A stretch of DNA of 64,000 bases from Candidatus Micropelagos thuwalensis (GTDB lineage: Bacteria; Pseudomonadota; Alphaproteobacteria; RS24): positions 496,001-560,000 of the forward strand of contig NZ_AWXE01000001.1 in NCBI RefSeq assembly GCF_000469155.1, in the 5' to 3' direction. Below are positions 18,067 to 28,124 of the stretch, piece by piece. The notes beneath the pieces were generated by a model. That model was given only the letters and a program-made list of their open reading frames with translations. It did not search any database and was not told the DNA's origin. How positions within the stretch are numbered: position 1 is the stretch's first letter; each line of letters opens with the position of its first letter. The position numbers and the translations under genes are program-made.

Positions 18067-19461
18067 ATGGCGCGCACTCAGTCAAAATTTGTCTGTCAGT
18101 CCTGCGGAGCCGTAACGCCAAGATGGTCAGGAAAATGTGAAAGCTGTGGCGCGTGGAACACAATTATCGAAGAACGCAGCAATGAAACACCACCCAAAGG
18201 TAAAGGCCTGAAAGCAGCGACGAAGGCGCAAAAAATTAGTTTAACTGGCCTGTCCGGCGATAGTGATACACCCGATAGAACCCTATCCGGTTTGAATGAA
18301 TTTGACCGGGTAATTGGTGGCGGCTTTGTACCAGGCTCGGCCATTTTACTTGGTGGCGACCCGGGTATCGGAAAATCTACCATTCTTATGCAAGCTGCTG
18401 CTGCCCTCGCCGCATATGGAAAAAGAGTAGTTTATATTTCCGGTGAGGAAGCTATCGCCCAACTCAGAATGCGCGCTGCACGGCTTGGCCTATCAAACGC
18501 GTCCGTTCAGCTCGGCGCAGAAACAAATGTTGAAAACATCATCGCCACTTTAAAGTCAGAAAAATCTGACGGGCATGTGGATCTTGTCATTATCGACTCC
18601 ATTCAGACTATCTGGTCACCTGTTATAGAAAGCGCACCCGGCACTGTCAGTCAGGTTCGTGCCTCAGCGCAGGATTTGATTCATTATGCTAAATCGGCAG
18701 ATACTTCACTTGTGCTGGTCGGGCATGTGACAAAGGAAGGCCAAATTGCAGGGCCGCGTGTGCTCGAACATATGGTTGATACTGTTATTTATTTTGAAGG
18801 CGACCGCGGACATCATTTCAGAATTTTACGGGCCGTGAAAAACCGTTTCGGCCCGACAGATGAGATTGGTGTTTTTGAAATGCGCGGTGCCGGATTGGTA
18901 GAAGTCGCGAATCCATCGGCACTTTTTCTGGAAGCACGGGAAGATAATGTTCCAGGCTCAGTTGTATTTGCCGGACTAGAAGGGACACGCCCGCTACTTG
19001 TCGAAATTCAGGCTCTTGCAGCGCCTTCATCTCTTGCCACGCCCCGGCGTGCAGTAGTCGGATGGGACTCAAACCGACTTTCAATGGTGTTGGCTGTGCT
19101 GGAAGCGCGATGCGGCATCAGCTTTGCTGGACGGGATGTGTTCTTGAACATTGCTGGTGGTCTCAAAGTCAATGAACCCGCCGCGGATTTAGCCGTTGCT
19201 GCGGCTTTAATTTCCTCAATTTGCTATCAGCCCCTGGCGCCAAACAGTGTAACCTTCGGCGAAATCAGTCTCTCAGGTGCGATCCGCCCGGTGAGCCAGA
19301 CAGGGTTACGACTTAAAGAAGCTGCCAAACTTGGTTTCCACTCCGCCAATACAGCCTTGCCAGCTAATATTGAAAAACCGCCGCTTGAAGTGAACGATCT
19401 TGATAAGCTGACCGACTTATTGAAACAGATGAATGTCACCCCTACAGACGAGTCATGTTAA
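18067..19461 (+). CDS. radA: RadA/Sms, DNA recombination and repair ATPase
   Basis: 464 residues. An N-terminal four-cysteine zinc finger (CQSCG...CESCGAW, residues 9-29) is followed by Walker A GGDPGIGKST near 98, ISGEEA, the RadA-specific KNRFGPTDE near 260, and a Lon-like C-terminal domain (GGLKVNEPAADLAVAAAL). It drives branch migration during homologous recombination. It abuts mlaF with no gap and sits before cvpA, the common alphaproteobacterial order. Confidence 0.96.
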   Translation: MARTQSKFVCQSCGAVTPRWSGKCESCGAWNTIIEERSNETPPKGKGLKAATKAQKISLTGLSGDSDTPDRTLSGLNEFDRVIGGGFVPGSAILLGGDPGIGKSTILMQAAAALAAYGKRVVYISGEEAIAQLRMRAARLGLSNASVQLGAETNVENIIATLKSEKSDGHVDLVIIDSIQTIWSPVIESAPGTVSQVRASAQDLIHYAKSADTSLVLVGHVTKEGQIAGPRVLEHMVDTVIYFEGDRGHHFRILRAVKNRFGPTDEIGVFEMRGAGLVEVANPSALFLEAREDNVPGSVVFAGLEGTRPLLVEIQALAAPSSLATPRRAVVGWDSNRLSMVLAVLEARCGISFAGRDVFLNIAGGLKVNEPAADLAVAAALISSICYQPLAPNSVTFGEISLSGAIRPVSQTGLRLKEAAKLGFHSANTALPANIEKPPLEVNDLDKLTDLLKQMNVTPTDESC

Positions 19462-19470
19462 ATAAAAAAT

Positions 19471-20154
19471 ATGACTGAATTAGCAGCACTTGATTACATC
19501 GTCATAGCGGTTCTTTCGCTTTCAGGCATTATTGCACTGATACGCGGCTTAACCCGCGAAGTGCTGTCTATTATTGGCTGGATTGCTGCTTTTTACGGTG
19601 CATTGTTTGCTTTGCCATTATTGCGGGACATGGTTAGAGAGTTCATTTCTCCGGCTTGGATTGCAGATGGTGTCATCCTGGTTGTGGTTTTTGTTATCAT
19701 TCTCATCGGCTTTAGCCTCGCTTCCAAGGCATTTACTGATAAATTAAAAAAGAGTCCAATCGGCATGCTTGATCGCCTTCTGGGACTGGTTTTTGGCGTC
19801 ACCCGTGGCGTTGTGATAGTATCTTTTGCTTATCTCATTCTTTTATTGCTATTGCCACCTGATGATCACCCGGAATGGGTGCGTGAGGCAAAATCCAAAC
19901 CCGTCCTGAAATCTTCAACAGCTATTCTGGTTCGCGTTATCCCATTTGATAATTTATCCGACAGAGTCCCGGATATTGATGATTTAATGAAAACGGACGT
20001 ACTGAAAAATGCCATAGACGACAATATGCCAAACTTGCCGCCAGATATAAAAGATAATTTTTCTGGCAAATTATCTGACAAAGATGATAGTGCAGGCTAT
20101 AATGAACAAACACGCGAATTACTTGATGCTCTTATAGAAGAAACCGTTGAGTAA
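19471..20154 (+). CDS. cvpA: CvpA-family membrane protein
   Basis: 227 residues with four membrane segments in the first 130 or so (YIVIAVLSLSGIIALIRG, IIGWIAAFYGALFALPL, GVILVVVFVIILIGFSLA, VVIVSFAYLILLLLL). A soluble acidic tail of about 90 residues follows. CvpA is linked to envelope homeostasis and, in E. coli, to colicin V production; the biochemical role is unclear. It lies nine bases after radA and just before purF, the same cvpA-purF linkage as in E. coli. Confidence 0.9.
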   Translation: MTELAALDYIVIAVLSLSGIIALIRGLTREVLSIIGWIAAFYGALFALPLLRDMVREFISPAWIADGVILVVVFVIILIGFSLASKAFTDKLKKSPIGMLDRLLGLVFGVTRGVVIVSFAYLILLLLLPPDDHPEWVREAKSKPVLKSSTAILVRVIPFDNLSDRVPDIDDLMKTDVLKNAIDDNMPNLPPDIKDNFSGKLSDKDDSAGYNEQTRELLDALIEETVE

Positions 20155-20183
20155 ATTGAGTAAACGGCAAAGGATACGATGCA

Positions 20184-21659
20184 TTGACCGATAGTGAAAT
20201 GACATCCCTTATTCAATCTCTTCACGGTGATAAACTTCACGAAGAATGTGGTGTATTCGGAGTCTATAATCACCCTGATGCCGCCGCACTGACTGCACTT
20301 GGCCTTCACGCCCTTCAACATAGAGGTCAAGAAGCTGCAGGCATTGTTTCTTTTGACGGTGAGAAATTTCAGTCCGAGAGACGTTTAGGTCTGGTCAGTG
20401 ATAATTTCACGAAAGCCAGCGTGATTGATCGCCTAGAAGGTACTTCCGCCATTGGACATGTCCGATATTCCACAACAGGCGAAACAGCTTTACGAAATGT
20501 GCAGCCACTTTTTGCCGACCTTGCTGGGGGTGGCTTTGCTTGTGCGCATAATGGCAACCTGACAAATGCATTAACACTCAGGAATGAGCTTGTTCAACAG
20601 GGAGCGATTTTCCAATCCACCTCCGACACGGAAACAATTTTACAACTTGTCGCGCGCAGTAAGCGTGGGAGGACCATTGACAGACTTATTGATGCGCTTT
20701 TCCAAATTCAGGGCGCATATAGTCTCGTTGTATTGACTAATAAAAAAATGATTGGCGCGCGGGATCCGCTAGGTATTCGACCACTGGTACTTGGTGACCT
20801 GGACGGATCACCTGTGCTGGCATCGGAAACTTGCGCGTTGGATATCATAGGCGCGCAGTTTGTACGTGATTTAGAAAATGGCGAGATTGTTGTCATTAAT
20901 GAAGACGGTATTGAAAGCATCAAACCATTCCCACAAATGAAGCCACGCCCTTGTATTTTCGAATATATTTACTTCTCGAGACCTGACAGCATTCTCCTGG
21001 GTAAGAGTGTTTATAATTGCCGTAAGAATTTTGGGGCAATGCTTGCCAAAGAAAGTTATGTCGAAGCAGATGTCGTAACTCCAGTGCCCGATAGTGGTGT
21101 GCCGGCAGCTATTGGCTTTGCCGAGCATGCCAATATCCCATTTGAGATGGGCATAATCAGAAACCACTATGTCGGCAGAACCTTTATTGAGCCAACCCAA
21201 CTGGGAAGACAACTTGGGGTGAAACGTAAGCATAACCCCAATAAAGCGCATGTGACCGGCAAGCGGGTCGTGTTGATTGATGACAGTATTGTCCGCGGCA
21301 CGACATCTGTGAAGATTGTTCAGATGATGCGCGAGGCAGGTGCGACAGAAGTCCATATGCGGATTGCATGCCCCCCAATCACGCATCCAGATTTCTATGG
21401 TATTGATACGCCAACGCAGGATCAGCTTCTTGCAGCAACACATTCAATGGAAGAAATGAAAGAATATATCGGGGCGGATAGTCTCGCCTTTCTTACTATT
21501 GACGGCATGTATCGTGCTATGGGCTATGAAGAAGGCCGGAATAAAGACCTGCCGCAATTCACTGATCATTGCTTTACGGGTGATTACCCGACTGCCCTTA
21601 CGGACCGTGAGGGAGATGAGGATTTCCGTCAGCTCTCATTACTTCAGGAACAGGGTTAA
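20184..21659 (+). CDS. purF: PurF, amidophosphoribosyltransferase
   Basis: 491 residues; first committed step of purine synthesis. After a propeptide of about 21 residues comes EECGVFG, whose cysteine becomes the N-terminal nucleophile of the Ntn glutaminase domain. The PRPP-binding loop is VLIDDSIVRGTTS near 370. FEYIYFSRPDS is typical of the bacillus-like class. Start TTG 20184 has AAAGGA ten bases upstream; ATG 20199 is an alternative without a clear site. The TAA shares a base with the next gene's ATG. Confidence 0.95.
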   Translation: MTDSEMTSLIQSLHGDKLHEECGVFGVYNHPDAAALTALGLHALQHRGQEAAGIVSFDGEKFQSERRLGLVSDNFTKASVIDRLEGTSAIGHVRYSTTGETALRNVQPLFADLAGGGFACAHNGNLTNALTLRNELVQQGAIFQSTSDTETILQLVARSKRGRTIDRLIDALFQIQGAYSLVVLTNKKMIGARDPLGIRPLVLGDLDGSPVLASETCALDIIGAQFVRDLENGEIVVINEDGIESIKPFPQMKPRPCIFEYIYFSRPDSILLGKSVYNCRKNFGAMLAKESYVEADVVTPVPDSGVPAAIGFAEHANIPFEMGIIRNHYVGRTFIEPTQLGRQLGVKRKHNPNKAHVTGKRVVLIDDSIVRGTTSVKIVQMMREAGATEVHMRIACPPITHPDFYGIDTPTQDQLLAATHSMEEMKEYIGADSLAFLTIDGMYRAMGYEEGRNKDLPQFTDHCFTGDYPTALTDREGDEDFRQLSLLQEQG

Positions 21660-22372
21660 TGAATTCAATCACCACGGACAGCCAGCGTGTCGCGCTGGTG
21701 ACAGGTGCCAATCGCGGTATCGGCAGAGCTGTAGCACTAGCCCTTGCAGAACAGAATATTCATATTCTTCTGCTTGCTAGAACTCAGGGAGGACTTGAAG
21801 AGGTCTATGACGAGATTGTCAATGCAGGCGGTGAGGCAACAGGTGTCCCTATGGACTTAACCGATTATGAAGCCATTGACCGACTGGGCGGGGTGATTGC
21901 AGAGCGCTGGGGAAAACTGGATATTTTTGTCGGAAATGCAGGTATTCTCGGGCCGATTTCACCCGTCGCCCACATGAAACCCGATGAGTTTGAAAAAACT
22001 CTTGCCGTTAATGTAACCGCCAACGCACGTCTCATTAGAGCGTTGGAGCCACTTTTACTTGCATCTGATAACGGGCGGGCAGTGTTTTTAACTTCAGGCG
22101 CGGCTTATTCTACCAAGCCATTTTGGGGCGCTTACAGTACATCTAAAGCCGCACTGGACGCGCTGGTAAAGAGTTGGGCTAATGAACAAAAAAATACTTC
22201 TTTGAAAATAAATCTCTATTCGCCCGGCCCGGTCAGAACGGCAATGCGCGCACAGGCCATGCCAGGAGAAAACCCTTCGACCTTGCCGACTGCCGAAGAT
22301 ATTGCACCACAAATTGTATCACTTTGTTCACCCGATTATCAGGAGACTGGTGAGATTATATCCAAAAGGTGA
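21659..22372 (+). CDS. SDR-family oxidoreductase, substrate unknown
   Basis: 237 residues of short-chain dehydrogenase fold: TGANRGIGRAVALAL at the N terminus for NAD(P), VGNAGILG in place of the usual NNAG, and the catalytic Tyr/Lys in GAYSTSKAALDAL near 160. The substrate cannot be read from sequence. It overlaps purF by one base (TAATG), a linkage seen in other alphaproteobacteria, so it is co-transcribed with purF. It converges on a lipoprotein gene six bases away. Confidence 0.85.
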   Translation: MNSITTDSQRVALVTGANRGIGRAVALALAEQNIHILLLARTQGGLEEVYDEIVNAGGEATGVPMDLTDYEAIDRLGGVIAERWGKLDIFVGNAGILGPISPVAHMKPDEFEKTLAVNVTANARLIRALEPLLLASDNGRAVFLTSGAAYSTKPFWGAYSTSKAALDALVKSWANEQKNTSLKINLYSPGPVRTAMRAQAMPGENPSTLPTAEDIAPQIVSLCSPDYQETGEIISKR

Positions 22373-22378
22373 ACTTCT

Positions 22379-22945
22379 TTAGTAGCTCGGTTTATCGGTT
22401 TTGTTTTCTGCCTGATCTCCACTCGCTCCTTCTTCAGCCTGTTCAAGTGGCTTTAGGCAGCGATTAAGAATCTGTCCACACAGTCCGTTACCCCCGACGG
22501 TGTTTTCACCCATAATGTTTGTAACTTTGCCGTCTTTAATCCAATAGCCGACCTGACAGCTACGTTCTCTCACTTCAAGATCGCCGGCAATACCAAAGGG
22601 ACTGCATCGGTTTGTAAAACTGCCATAGTATGGTTTGCAACCTCCCCAATGACCCCAATATGAACCAAAACCATAATCTTTAATTTCTGATCTTCTTATT
22701 GAATAAACCAGAATTTGAACACCATCTTGCATTGTAAAGCTTGCATTCGGCAATCCTGAACAAGCAAGAAGCTCTTTTTCATCAAGACCAATTAAACCTT
22801 CTGCTCTTTCCTCAAAAGGTGGCGCAGATGCACATGCGGTCAAAAGAAAGGCAAACATAACGAAAAAAAGTGAATTTGAATGTTTACAGTCGTCAATTCT
22901 TTTAAAAAAGATCATTGGATTAAATTTCTTTAGATTTATCATCAT
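22379..22945 (-). CDS. Putative lipoprotein, uncharacterised
   Basis: 188 residues. A basic N terminus and hydrophobic stretch end in a lipobox-like LTAC at about residues 35-38, so it is probably lipid-anchored. The following domain has KELLACSGLPNASF, a pattern like the small SmpA/BamE-type outer-membrane lipoproteins, then a Gly/Trp/Tyr-rich segment with several cysteines and an acidic tail. I do not recognise a specific family. It stands alone, with about 126 bp of non-coding sequence on its upstream side. Confidence 0.7.
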   Translation of the reverse strand: MMINLKKFNPMIFFKRIDDCKHSNSLFFVMFAFLLTACASAPPFEERAEGLIGLDEKELLACSGLPNASFTMQDGVQILVYSIRRSEIKDYGFGSYWGHWGGCKPYYGSFTNRCSPFGIAGDLEVRERSCQVGYWIKDGKVTNIMGENTVGGNGLCGQILNRCLKPLEQAEEGASGDQAENKTDKPSY

Positions 22946-23071
22946 AATATTACCCTAAAACAATATTAGTATATAACGTAAACATGAATTTAATCCGTCT
23001 TATAAAACAGAAAAGTAAAATTTTGCCGCACTTGTTGCGTGTTTACTTGAAAATATAGAGGTATATTTTAT

Positions 23072-24466
23072 TTAGGACTTATCATCATAAGGATTTTTAC
23101 CCTTACGAATGAAAAACCGGATTGGCACGCCCTGCAAATCAAATGTTTCACGCAAAGAATTAATCAAATACCTTATATAACTTTCAGGAACTGCATGGCC
23201 GCGACCTGAAAAAGCCGCGAATGTTGGTGGTCTAGCTTTTGCTTGAGTGACATATCGCAAACGAACAGGGCGGCCTTTATCAGCCGGTGGCGCGTGGCGA
23301 GTAATGGCATCCGCTAGCCATTTATTTAATCGAGCTGTCGGGACACGCCCATTCCAGATTTCGTGCTGTCGAATGACAGCTGGCATGAGCCTCTCAACAC
23401 CCTTTCCGGTTTTCGCAGACATCGTGATAACAGGAATTCCGCGCAGACGAGGTAAAGCGAATTCCAGCTTGTCACGAATAATTTCTCGTACTTTATTTCT
23501 ATCCAGCTTGAGATCCCATTTGTTAATGGCAATAACCATGGCACGCCCTTCGCGCTCAACCAGATCAGCAAGTTGTACATCCTGTTTGTCAAATGGGGTA
23601 TCAGCATCAATCAGCAAAACAACAATTTCAGCAAATTTAACAGCACGTAAAGCATCGGCGACGGAGAGTTTCTCAAGCTTTTCAGATACACGAGATTTCC
23701 TGCGAATACCCGCAGTATCCCATAACTTTATGGGTCTTTTCTGGTCACCTTCTTGCCACTGCCAGTCAATGCCAATCGCATCTCGCGTAATACCCGCTTC
23801 TGGACCTGTCAACATGCGCTCTTCGCCCAGCATATGATTGGTTAAGGTAGACTTACCGGCATTTGGACGACCTAGAATTGCAACCCGCAATGGAACATCC
23901 GGATCAACCTCAAAAGGGGTATCCGGATCAAAAGCTTCGTCGTCCTCTTCTTCCTCAAAAAGATCAGCTTCAGAACCCATAGCTGCTTTAACACGATCAT
24001 AAAGTTCACCAATTCCATGCCCATGTTCAGCAGACAAGCCGATTGGTTCACCAAAACCTAGCTCATAGGCCTCTAAAAACCCTGCCTCAGCTTTATCACC
24101 CTCATATTTATTTGCTGCCAGCACAACCTCATGCGGGGATTTCCGAATAAGGTCAGCAAAATATCTGTCTTCGGGAAGAAGCCCAGTTCGGGCATCTACA
24201 AGCATCAGCACCATATCTGCTTGCGTTATGGCAATTTCGGTTTGTTGACGCATGCGAGCTTCAAGTGTGCCGGTCTTTGCATCTTCAAGTCCCGCAGTAT
24301 CAATAACAGTGAAACGCAATTCCCCCAAACGCGCCTCACCCTCCCGCCGGTCGCGTGTTACACCGGGGCGATCATCCACAAGGGCAAGTTTTTTACCCGT
24401 TAAACGATTGAAAAGCGTTGATTTACCGACATTCGGACGCCCGACTATAGCAAGCGTAAAGCTCAT
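23072..24466 (-). CDS. der: Der/EngA, double-GTPase ribosome assembly factor
   Basis: 464 residues with two GTPase domains in tandem. The first has GRPNVGKSTLF, DTAGLED and NKYEG; the second, from about 200, has GRPNAGKSTLTN, DTAGIRRKS and NKWDL. A KH-like C-terminal domain ends the protein (IRFFIRKGKNPY). It acts in 50S subunit maturation. An acidic linker (about 170-195) joins the two G domains. It is downstream of the BamB-like gene, as der is linked to bamB and yfgM in many proteobacteria. Confidence 0.97.
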   Translation of the reverse strand: MSFTLAIVGRPNVGKSTLFNRLTGKKLALVDDRPGVTRDRREGEARLGELRFTVIDTAGLEDAKTGTLEARMRQQTEIAITQADMVLMLVDARTGLLPEDRYFADLIRKSPHEVVLAANKYEGDKAEAGFLEAYELGFGEPIGLSAEHGHGIGELYDRVKAAMGSEADLFEEEEDDEAFDPDTPFEVDPDVPLRVAILGRPNAGKSTLTNHMLGEERMLTGPEAGITRDAIGIDWQWQEGDQKRPIKLWDTAGIRRKSRVSEKLEKLSVADALRAVKFAEIVVLLIDADTPFDKQDVQLADLVEREGRAMVIAINKWDLKLDRNKVREIIRDKLEFALPRLRGIPVITMSAKTGKGVERLMPAVIRQHEIWNGRVPTARLNKWLADAITRHAPPADKGRPVRLRYVTQAKARPPTFAAFSGRGHAVPESYIRYLINSLRETFDLQGVPIRFFIRKGKNPYDDKS

Positions 24467-24498
24467 CAGTTTCTTCCCTGACTTAAAAAAGCGACCTG

Positions 24499-25839
24499 TT
24501 AGCGATAAGCAATCAGCCTACCTTTATCGGTCAAAACATAAACTGTCTTATTCGCAACTATCGGTGAAATGGATACCGGATCGCCAACATCTGAAAGGCT
24601 TACTATCTCACCTGTATAGGGCGAGATGGAAACCAAATCTCCAAGGGAGGATGCCAGAAGTAACCTATCGCCAGCAAGAACAGGCCCTGACCAAGATACA
24701 GGATCATCCTTGTTATCATCATCCTCATAATCTTGTAATTGCGTGATCCAGCGAATACGCCCCTGCCCTCTGGACAGGCAAATCACTTTGGCATCTGTCG
24801 TCACAAGAAACAAATTATCTCCCGCCACCCATGGTGTCTCTATGGATTTAACCTCTGCCATCCAGACACGCTCGCCAGTACGCAAATCAATTGAGACCAT
24901 GCGCCCACCATGACTAGCGGCAAACACCCTGTCGCGGTCAATGACTGGACGCCCGACAATCGGATTTAAATCTGATAAAGGTGTTAACTGTCCCGCACGG
25001 GAAAGCATATCTTCCCAGTTAACTGTGCCATTCGCCACACGCAAAGAGACAACTTCACCAGAGCTAAATCCAGTCACCACAATATCGCCAGAAACGGCAG
25101 GGCTTGGTGAGGAGAGAATAGTGGCGGGTTCAACAATCGCCAAATGCGTCCAGATACGACGCCCGTCATCAGTGGAAAATACCTGAAGCTGGTTATCATG
25201 GCTGACAACGAAAACCTTACCGTCATCTACTGTGGGGGATGTTTTAAAAGGTATTGCGCTTGTCTCACGCCAGTTTATTCGGCCTGTTTTAGCGTCAACC
25301 GAAAGAAGTGTTCCAAAGCCAGTGGCCACGAAAATCTGCCCTCCCCAGTAAGAGATACCGCCGCCAAAGCCGTCTTCTGTTTCCGCGCCCTTTTGATAGA
25401 CTTTTATCGTCCAAATTTTTTTACCAGTATGCGCATTTGCCGCTGTCAGGCGCATATCCGCACCAAGGCCGAAAATCATATCCTCGGCAATGACAGGCGT
25501 CGCAGTCATTTTCAAATCTTTCGTACTGCCGCTCACAAATGAGACAGAGAATTTTTTCCGTGTCTCATCATTAATCATTAAATGATGAGCAACATTGTCA
25601 GCAAAGGCACCGGGCTGATGCCAACTATCATTTTCATATGGTTGGGGAAGTACAATCGGCACACCTGACAAACGTGGATCAGCGCGCAGGCTACGCTCAT
25701 AACTGAGCACGGAAATACGGTCACCTTTGAGTTTTTTCTTAGCTTCCTCACGACTATCATCCGAACAAGCGCTCACCATGAATGTCGTAATCATGCCAAC
25801 GATAAGCAGTTTAAGCGGGTTGGTTTTCAGATGGTGCAT
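24499..25839 (-). CDS. bamB: BamB-like outer-membrane assembly lipoprotein (PQQ-type beta-propeller)
   Basis: 446 residues. The N terminus is lipoprotein-like (ITTFMVSACSDDS, predicted lipidated Cys about 25). The rest is a series of PQQ/propeller blades with repeated elements such as AANAHTGKKIWTI, VDAKTGRINWR and IDLRTGERVWMAEV. BamB is the propeller subunit that helps BamA insert outer-membrane proteins. The identity is supported by its place between a YfgM-like gene and der. A PQQ-binding enzyme is unlikely because catalytic residues are absent and the protein is an anchored propeller. Confidence 0.88.
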   Translation of the reverse strand: MHHLKTNPLKLLIVGMITTFMVSACSDDSREEAKKKLKGDRISVLSYERSLRADPRLSGVPIVLPQPYENDSWHQPGAFADNVAHHLMINDETRKKFSVSFVSGSTKDLKMTATPVIAEDMIFGLGADMRLTAANAHTGKKIWTIKVYQKGAETEDGFGGGISYWGGQIFVATGFGTLLSVDAKTGRINWRETSAIPFKTSPTVDDGKVFVVSHDNQLQVFSTDDGRRIWTHLAIVEPATILSSPSPAVSGDIVVTGFSSGEVVSLRVANGTVNWEDMLSRAGQLTPLSDLNPIVGRPVIDRDRVFAASHGGRMVSIDLRTGERVWMAEVKSIETPWVAGDNLFLVTTDAKVICLSRGQGRIRWITQLQDYEDDDNKDDPVSWSGPVLAGDRLLLASSLGDLVSISPYTGEIVSLSDVGDPVSISPIVANKTVYVLTDKGRLIAYR

Positions 25840-25849
25840 AAAGTTACTT

Positions 25850-26515
25850 TCAAGTTTTATTATTCAGCAATTCATCAACAACAAGACTTCGCATGATGAT
25901 GATACGCGCCCTGAGAGACTCGGGCAACTCGCTATCGGCAAGTGCCATATCATATATCTCACGCGCTGTCAGATATTCCTCAGATAGGAAATAAGCCAGA
26001 CCGGCCAATTCACGTGCCGAATGACGAAAGGCATTATCGGGGGACAACAGATCTTGTAAACGCGCATCCAGCTCGGATGCTTCAATAGATCCGACCAACA
26101 GAGAAGCCGCACTCAGTTCAGCAAGCGCATTCAAAGACGAAGGTAAGGAGCCGTCATCGGATAAAATATCATAAGCATTAACTGCGGCATCGGTATCACC
26201 TGATTGATGAAGGAGACGCGCTTTATGAAAAGCGGCGATTTTTCCATATCCGTTATTTTCAACCTGAATAAAATCCGAAATTAGCTGGATACTGGTCTCC
26301 TGATTGGCATCACCAATTTGCATGATAAGTGCTTCATATCTTTCTGAAGCTTTAATATTTTGCGAAGTTCTGTAAGAGCTATAAATATTCGTTCCAGCAA
26401 CAAGGACAACGATCGCTACGAGTGCAATAATAATGGTAGAACCATATCTATCCCAAAATGCCTTTAGGCGATCGCTGCGAAGTTCAGCTTCTATTTCATC
26501 AAATAATTCACTCAC
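25850..26515 (-). CDS. YfgM-like membrane-anchored TPR protein
   Basis: 221 residues. A short cytoplasmic segment (FDEIEAELRSDRLKAFWDRY) precedes one membrane helix near 28-50 (IIIALVAIVVLVAGTNIY), then a periplasmic helical TPR-like domain. This matches the YfgM/TPR_21 (DUF2133) family, which works with periplasmic chaperones and is encoded next to bamB and der in many bacteria. It ends ten bases before bamB, so they are co-transcribed. Confidence 0.85.
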   Translation of the reverse strand: MSELFDEIEAELRSDRLKAFWDRYGSTIIIALVAIVVLVAGTNIYSSYRTSQNIKASERYEALIMQIGDANQETSIQLISDFIQVENNGYGKIAAFHKARLLHQSGDTDAAVNAYDILSDDGSLPSSLNALAELSAASLLVGSIEASELDARLQDLLSPDNAFRHSARELAGLAYFLSEEYLTAREIYDMALADSELPESLRARIIIMRSLVVDELLNNKT

Positions 26516-26554
26516 AGGTCACTCCAGAAATTGTGATGTCGCAAGGACGTTAGA

Positions 26555-27388
26555 TTAATCAACTTTTCTCTTCATACCATAGGTATGTTGTTCTGCTGGA
26601 AAAGTTCTTGCACGCACTTCACGCGCATAGGCTTCCGCCGCACCGGCAATCTGTGCCCCCAATGTCGCAAATTCTCTCACAAAACGCGGCACTTCTGGCG
26701 ACAAACCCAGCATATCTTCGGTCACCAATATTTGACCATCGCATTGTGAGGAGGCCCCAATACCGATAGTCGGAATGGTCAATTCGGCAGTAATTTTATC
26801 AGCCAAGGGGGCCGCCATGCCTTCGAGAACAACACTAAATGCCCCTGCCTTTGCAACCGCGGCTGCATCTGCCTCCAGTTCTGCCCATTCTTCATGTGTA
26901 CGGCCTTGAGTTTTAAATCCACCCATCACATTGACACTTTGAGGTGTCAGGCCGATATGTGCCATTACGGGAATACCGCGTTCATGCATGTAGGCAATGG
27001 TAGCCGCCATTGATTGCCCACCTTCAAGCTTAACTGCCTGACAGCCAGTTTCCTTGATAATGCGAGCAGCATTTCTAAAAGCCACTTCGGGGCTTTCTTC
27101 ATAAGTTCCAAAAGGCATATCTACTACAACTAATGCACGTTCTGAGCCGCGCACAACTGCCGCACCGTGGGCGATCATCATATCCAGAGTGACACCAAGC
27201 GTACTTTCCATGCCATACATCACCATACCAAGGCTATCGCCAACGAGCAGGAGGTCAACATAGGGGTCAATCAAGCGGGCTGTATGGGCATGATAAGATG
27301 TCAGACAAACGATAGGGTCTCCCCCGGCAGCCTTACGTGAGGTGAGACTGGGGACCGTAAAGCGTTTCTGAACCTTTTGAACGGACAT
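26555..27388 (-). CDS. panB: PanB, ketopantoate hydroxymethyltransferase
   Basis: 277 residues; first step of pantothenate synthesis, adding a hydroxymethyl group from methylene-THF to ketoisovalerate. The motifs [47 protein letters not shown] and [15 protein letters not shown] are all present. ATG 27388 is chosen because AAGGAG lies six bases upstream. The longer frame to 27421 adds a non-family tail. panC is not adjacent. Confidence 0.95.
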   Translation of the reverse strand: MSVQKVQKRFTVPSLTSRKAAGGDPIVCLTSYHAHTARLIDPYVDLLLVGDSLGMVMYGMESTLGVTLDMMIAHGAAVVRGSERALVVVDMPFGTYEESPEVAFRNAARIIKETGCQAVKLEGGQSMAATIAYMHERGIPVMAHIGLTPQSVNVMGGFKTQGRTHEEWAELEADAAAVAKAGAFSVVLEGMAAPLADKITAELTIPTIGIGASSQCDGQILVTEDMLGLSPEVPRFVREFATLGAQIAGAAEAYAREVRARTFPAEQHTYGMKRKVD

Positions 27389-27502
27389 ATCCGTCTCCTT
27401 TGCCTGGAGGGTTATACTCATAAACCCAATATTGTGCGGAAATTAACCCAAAAAAATGATTTGAGCAAATATATCACAGTATGTTTTTATTAAGTTTTCA
27501 TG

Positions 27503-27531
27503 TTGTAGTTTATGAGTGTGGTTAATAAAGT
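27503..27531 (+). promoter_or_regulatory. Candidate sigma70-type promoter for the NTF2-like gene
   Basis: TTGTAG (27503-27508), a 17-base spacer and TAAAGT (27526-27531) precede the gene at 27555, whose AAAGGAG binding site is at 27542-27548. The fit to consensus is moderate. Position and spacing support it. Confidence 0.4.
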
Positions 27532-27554
27532 TATTACCAAAAAAGGAGAACTTT

Positions 27555-28124
27555 ATGTCGAAAACACCATTAGATGCGCAGAACGAACTTCAAAAGCTTC
27601 TAGATAAAGAAGCTATTAGAGAACTTGTACAAATATACTGTCGTGCAGCCGACAGACATGACCATGAACTCATGCGGTCATTATATCACGAGGATGCCTT
27701 TGACGATCATGGCAATTTCTTCAAGGGCCCAGCGATGGAATTCATTGATATGCTCCCTGAAATTCAAAAAGCAATGGCAATCCTTCATCACAATGTAACG
27801 ACCCATAATATCTTTTTTGATCCTGAAAACCCTAATTATGCCGAAGGCGAGACTTATATCATTGCGTTTCACAAGGTTCAGCCAGAAGATGACCCGAACG
27901 GACATGATGTCTTAATCGGCGGGCGGTACTTTGATATTTACGAAAAGCGTGAAGGTGTCTGGAAGTTTTCCAGCCGATGCATTGACGCTGATTGGGTTTA
28001 TGTGAGTGACCCCTCGGATGTAGCACTTGATCACCCTATGATTGACGGTGTGCATATTGGATGTCCAGGAACATCAGACCCGTCCTACAAGCTGTTAAAA
28101 CTGTTTAAACCTGGCCCGCGTTAG
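27555..28124 (+). CDS. NTF2-like (SnoaL-type) protein
   Basis: 189 residues. The cone-fold SnoaL_4/ring-hydroxylase beta-subunit-like pattern is visible: IRELVQIYCRAADRHDHELMRSLYHEDAFDDHG near the N terminus, then HHNVTTHNIFF and GGRYFDIYEKREGVWKFSSRCIDADWV. The Asp/His arrangement resembles SnoaL-type dehydratases and isomerases, but the substrate is unknown. ATG 27555 is set by AAAGGAG upstream. Its 3' end overlaps by 20 bp the convergent FAD enzyme gene, and the pair may serve one catabolic route. Confidence 0.85.
   Translation: MSKTPLDAQNELQKLLDKEAIRELVQIYCRAADRHDHELMRSLYHEDAFDDHGNFFKGPAMEFIDMLPEIQKAMAILHHNVTTHNIFFDPENPNYAEGETYIIAFHKVQPEDDPNGHDVLIGGRYFDIYEKREGVWKFSSRCIDADWVYVSDPSDVALDHPMIDGVHIGCPGTSDPSYKLLKLFKPGPR

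Noticed and set aside
20871-21443. 190-codon minus-strand frame opposite purF
   Set aside because: Shadow of PurF; no binding site and odd composition (many Cys, His, Trp).
23247-23837. 196-codon plus-strand frame opposite der
   Set aside because: Antisense shadow of a clear Der protein; Ser/Arg-rich with no domain.
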